Source of the DNA: Gallionella sp.
GTDB lineage: Bacteria; Pseudomonadota; Gammaproteobacteria; Burkholderiales; Gallionellaceae
Assembly: GCA_003153155.1 (NCBI GenBank)
Contig: PLWV01000005.1
Span: forward strand, 121,465-185,464
Direction: 5' to 3'
Length of the DNA stretch: 64,000 nucleotides
The position numbers and the translations under genes were made by a program. The notes under the pieces were generated by a model, which ran no database searches, was not told where the DNA came from, and worked only from the letters and a program-made list of their open reading frames with translations. Below are positions 62,316-64,000 of this stretch, in pieces. Positions within the stretch are counted from its first letter, which is position 1; every line of letters begins with the position of its first letter.

Positions 62316-62717
62316 ATGAACGCTACCATCCCCGACTTCACCGAAACCGAACAAAATCTCGTTTCCGCCTCTCTGTTTAAGCGTTATGGCAAGCTGGTTC
62401 CATTGCAATTGGCAGACAGCGAACTGCAACTTGATGTGCTTTCTGAGGAGCTGACCTTATGTCCTACGCTTTATTGGGTTAAGCGCGGCGCGCAATTCGT
62501 GGTGTGCAAAGTGGCTGCTGACCATTACCGTTGCCAATTCTTCTATTCCAAGACGGAGCAATACGGCACCGGTCATGACGAGTACAACAGTCTCGGGGAC
62601 TGTGTCGTGACCTTACTGCAAGTCCAATCAGACCACGAACGGCAACTGGCGAACATTTCTTCCAGTGCAACCCAGGCCAAAATCGATGACGACTACCTCG
62701 GGCCGTTGGTGATCTGA
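62316..62717 (+). CDS. Hypothetical protein
   Basis: 133 residues: MNATIPDFTETEQNLVSASL, LCPTLYWVKRGAQFVVCKVA, then acidic C-terminus. Mixed alpha/beta, no signal peptide, no known motif. No obvious ribosome-binding site better than GGACTTCAC. Codon pattern supports a real gene. Confidence 0.6.
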   Translation: MNATIPDFTETEQNLVSASLFKRYGKLVPLQLADSELQLDVLSEELTLCPTLYWVKRGAQFVVCKVAADHYRCQFFYSKTEQYGTGHDEYNSLGDCVVTLLQVQSDHERQLANISSSATQAKIDDDYLGPLVI

Positions 62718-62795
62718 ATTTTGTGGGAAGCAAACGTTCCTTAGTTACTCCAGCGCAATTTTATCCATGAGCCGTTCGGGCTGATGCTCAGGTCA

Positions 62796-62865
62796 CATCC
62801 GTTCGTGGTGATGCTTCGACAAGCTCAGCACAGGGTACGCGGAGCGTATCGAACCATAACGGATG
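62796..62865. repeat. CCGTTCGTGGTGA palindromic repeat
   Basis: Outer arms CATCCGTT (62796-62803) and AACGGATG (62858-62865), inner TTCGTGGTGATGCTTCGAC and TCGAACCA. The same family supplies CCGTTCGTGGTGA (twice) and CCTGTCGAACCATGG inside the broken VOC gene at 12290-12405. Confidence 0.7.
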
Positions 62866-62895
62866 TATCGAAGCCTTCCCCCTTGATATGCTCTC

Positions 62896-63402
62896 CTAAC
62901 CAGAGATCGCAGCAAGTTGCGGGCCGGGCTGCTTGGCAACGTTGAAGTCGAACAAGCCAGACAGGACAGGGTTGTCTTTCTGGTTGGCTCGCACGGCGAA
63001 AGCGTCAAGGCCAACCTGATGCTGGTAAGACAACCTCTCGCGCGGCACATCGCCGATAGCGCGCAGCTCACCCTTGTAGCCGTAACGCTCGCGCAACAGG
63101 CGGGCAGTCGAATAGCCTTTGCCGTCGGTAAACTTATCAAACTCGACGCCGATCACAGTGAAGTCATCGATGTCGTGCTCAATCTCCTCCGGGCCTTCTT
63201 CGGCAGCCAGCCAGATGCCGAGCGGCCAGCCGTGTTCATATTCGCGGTATATCAGCTCGGCACGACGCGCCTGCCATACCGATAGCGGCACCAACACCGG
63301 CCCCACCGGCAACCTGACGCTCTGCGGAGTATCACTCTTCGCGAGGGTCAGGGTCTTCCATGCATCAGACACGATGCGGCCATTCTTGATCAGCATAAAC
63401 AT
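62896..63402 (-). CDS. DUF934 protein (sulfite-reduction associated)
   Basis: 168 residues from ATG 63402 (GGAAGG upstream). LIKNGRIVSDAWKTLTL, VGPVLVPLSVWQARRAELI and the family signature VEFDKFTDGKGYSTARLLRE and RYGYKGELRAIGDVPRERL. DUF934 proteins normally lie next to a sulfite reductase (cysI); no such gene is visible here. Confidence 0.88.
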   Translation of the reverse strand: MFMLIKNGRIVSDAWKTLTLAKSDTPQSVRLPVGPVLVPLSVWQARRAELIYREYEHGWPLGIWLAAEEGPEEIEHDIDDFTVIGVEFDKFTDGKGYSTARLLRERYGYKGELRAIGDVPRERLSYQHQVGLDAFAVRANQKDNPVLSGLFDFNVAKQPGPQLAAISG

Positions 63403-63687
63403 AGACTGCCTTCCTTTCTGTATTCCAAAAAATAGGTCGATATAATGATTCATCCCAACTTGTTGAAGCGCAGTCTAGAGATATTGTTTATGTCTGTAAA
63501 ATACTTGTTTGTTACATCTAAATAGCTATTGGATATATAAAGGGGCGCCAAAGTTGAGCTTGGCGAAGGGCAGCAAAGTGCCAGGAACGGGACATCAGGG
63601 ACGCGCTGCGATCTTCCGCTTTTCGGGGCGTTCTCAACTGGTCGACGCAACACTTTATCATGATGCAAAAAGATGGAGTGTTGAAAT

Positions 63688-64000
63688 ATGGTATATCGAA
63701 CGCGAATCAAATACACAGCAGAACAAAAAGCCGAAATGTGGGATCGCTGGCAGCGTGGGGAATCCCTCAAATCAATTGGACGGGTATTTGACAGGCCTTC
63801 GGGCTCGATCTTTGGTCTGTTGGCGCCGAGTGGTGGAATTCGTCCTGCCCCTCGGCAGCGCTCAAGGTTGGCGCTGACGCTTTCAGAGCGGGAAGAGATC
63901 TCCAGAGGCATTGCGAGTGATCTATCCTTGCGCACTATAGCTGCTCAATTGGGACGATCACCCTCGACAATCAGCCGTGAACTCATGCGCAATGGTGGCC
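63688..64000 (+). CDS. IS30-family transposase, N-terminal part (runs past window end)
   Basis: 104 codons to the window end: MVYRTRIKYTAEQKAEMWDR, WQRGESLKSIGRVFDRPSGS (helix-turn-helix), LLAPSGGIRPAPRQRSRLAL, then REEISRGIASDLSLRTIAAQ and LGRSPSTISRELMRNGG, the second HTH typical of IS30. Upstream CAACACT...AGTGTTG (about 63645-63684) probably belongs to the element's left end. Confidence 0.85.
   Translation, partial: MVYRTRIKYTAEQKAEMWDRWQRGESLKSIGRVFDRPSGSIFGLLAPSGGIRPAPRQRSRLALTLSEREEISRGIASDLSLRTIAAQLGRSPSTISRELMRNGG

Overview
The window looks like the chromosome of a betaproteobacterium. The order rpsF-priB-rpsR-rplI-dnaB, PriB starting with TTG directly behind rpsF, the moderate G+C and the many NarX/NarL-type and cytochrome genes fit this. 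The c-type cytochrome/NrfD module and the sulfur-related genes suggest a chemolithotroph of the Gallionellaceae/Nitrosomonadales type; that placement is inference, since no rRNA or other decisive marker is present.

Layout. 1-5.2 kb is core genome: the 3' part of ppdK, the ribosomal operon with promoter and terminator, and dnaB. The ribosomal operon is bracketed by two related 190-240 bp repeat elements. 5.4-28 kb is accessory: a PerM-type permease, a sigma-54 promoter with a hairpin at its start point and small ORFs, a membrane phosphoesterase, a lipase-like protein, a Mug-like glycosylase, two tandem toxin-antitoxin modules whose toxins are both broken, a VOC gene interrupted by repeats, a large SIR2 defence-type gene split by an in-frame amber codon, and a region where the 5' end of a MATE gene occurs three times with an unrelated gene between successive copies. 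A Phd/PIN module, an SDR, a luciferase-like oxidoreductase, a DUF2007 protein, a cNMP-binding methyltransferase and IS3 debris follow.

28-41 kb is a signalling and electron-transfer block: a PAS histidine kinase with NarL-type regulator, a lone receiver, a six-heme cytochrome c, a Tat-exported four-cluster ferredoxin, an NrfD/PsrC membrane subunit and a monoheme cytochrome c, with no molybdopterin catalytic subunit. Next come two paralogous convergent receivers, a porin, a PstS-like periplasmic protein and a large hybrid kinase. 41.6-47.5 kb is a catabolic cluster (glutamine-synthetase-like ligase, aldehyde dehydrogenase, Fe-alcohol dehydrogenase, M81 peptidase) that reads as a gamma-glutamylation route for an amino alcohol or amine.

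47.7-55 kb contains a GIY-YIG-like gene, a PAS protein, tRNA-Val(GAC), a Sel1-repeat protein, a secreted HNH nuclease and what appears to be an integron gene cassette (51111-51704) with its attC site but no integrase in the window, then an MFS exporter and an esterase. 55.8-64 kb has an IS1182-like remnant, a second NarX/NarL-type pair with a cysteine-rich GAF sensor, a phosphoesterase, a chimeric Hdr remnant, a YeiH-type transporter, a rhodanese, a DUF934 protein and the start of an IS30 transposase.

Three families of short dispersed repeats run through the window. The best supported is a 42-48 nt imperfect palindrome present in seven copies whose stems show compensatory changes. Short tandem duplications, truncated gene copies and single inactivating mutations are frequent, so the accessory parts look recently rearranged.
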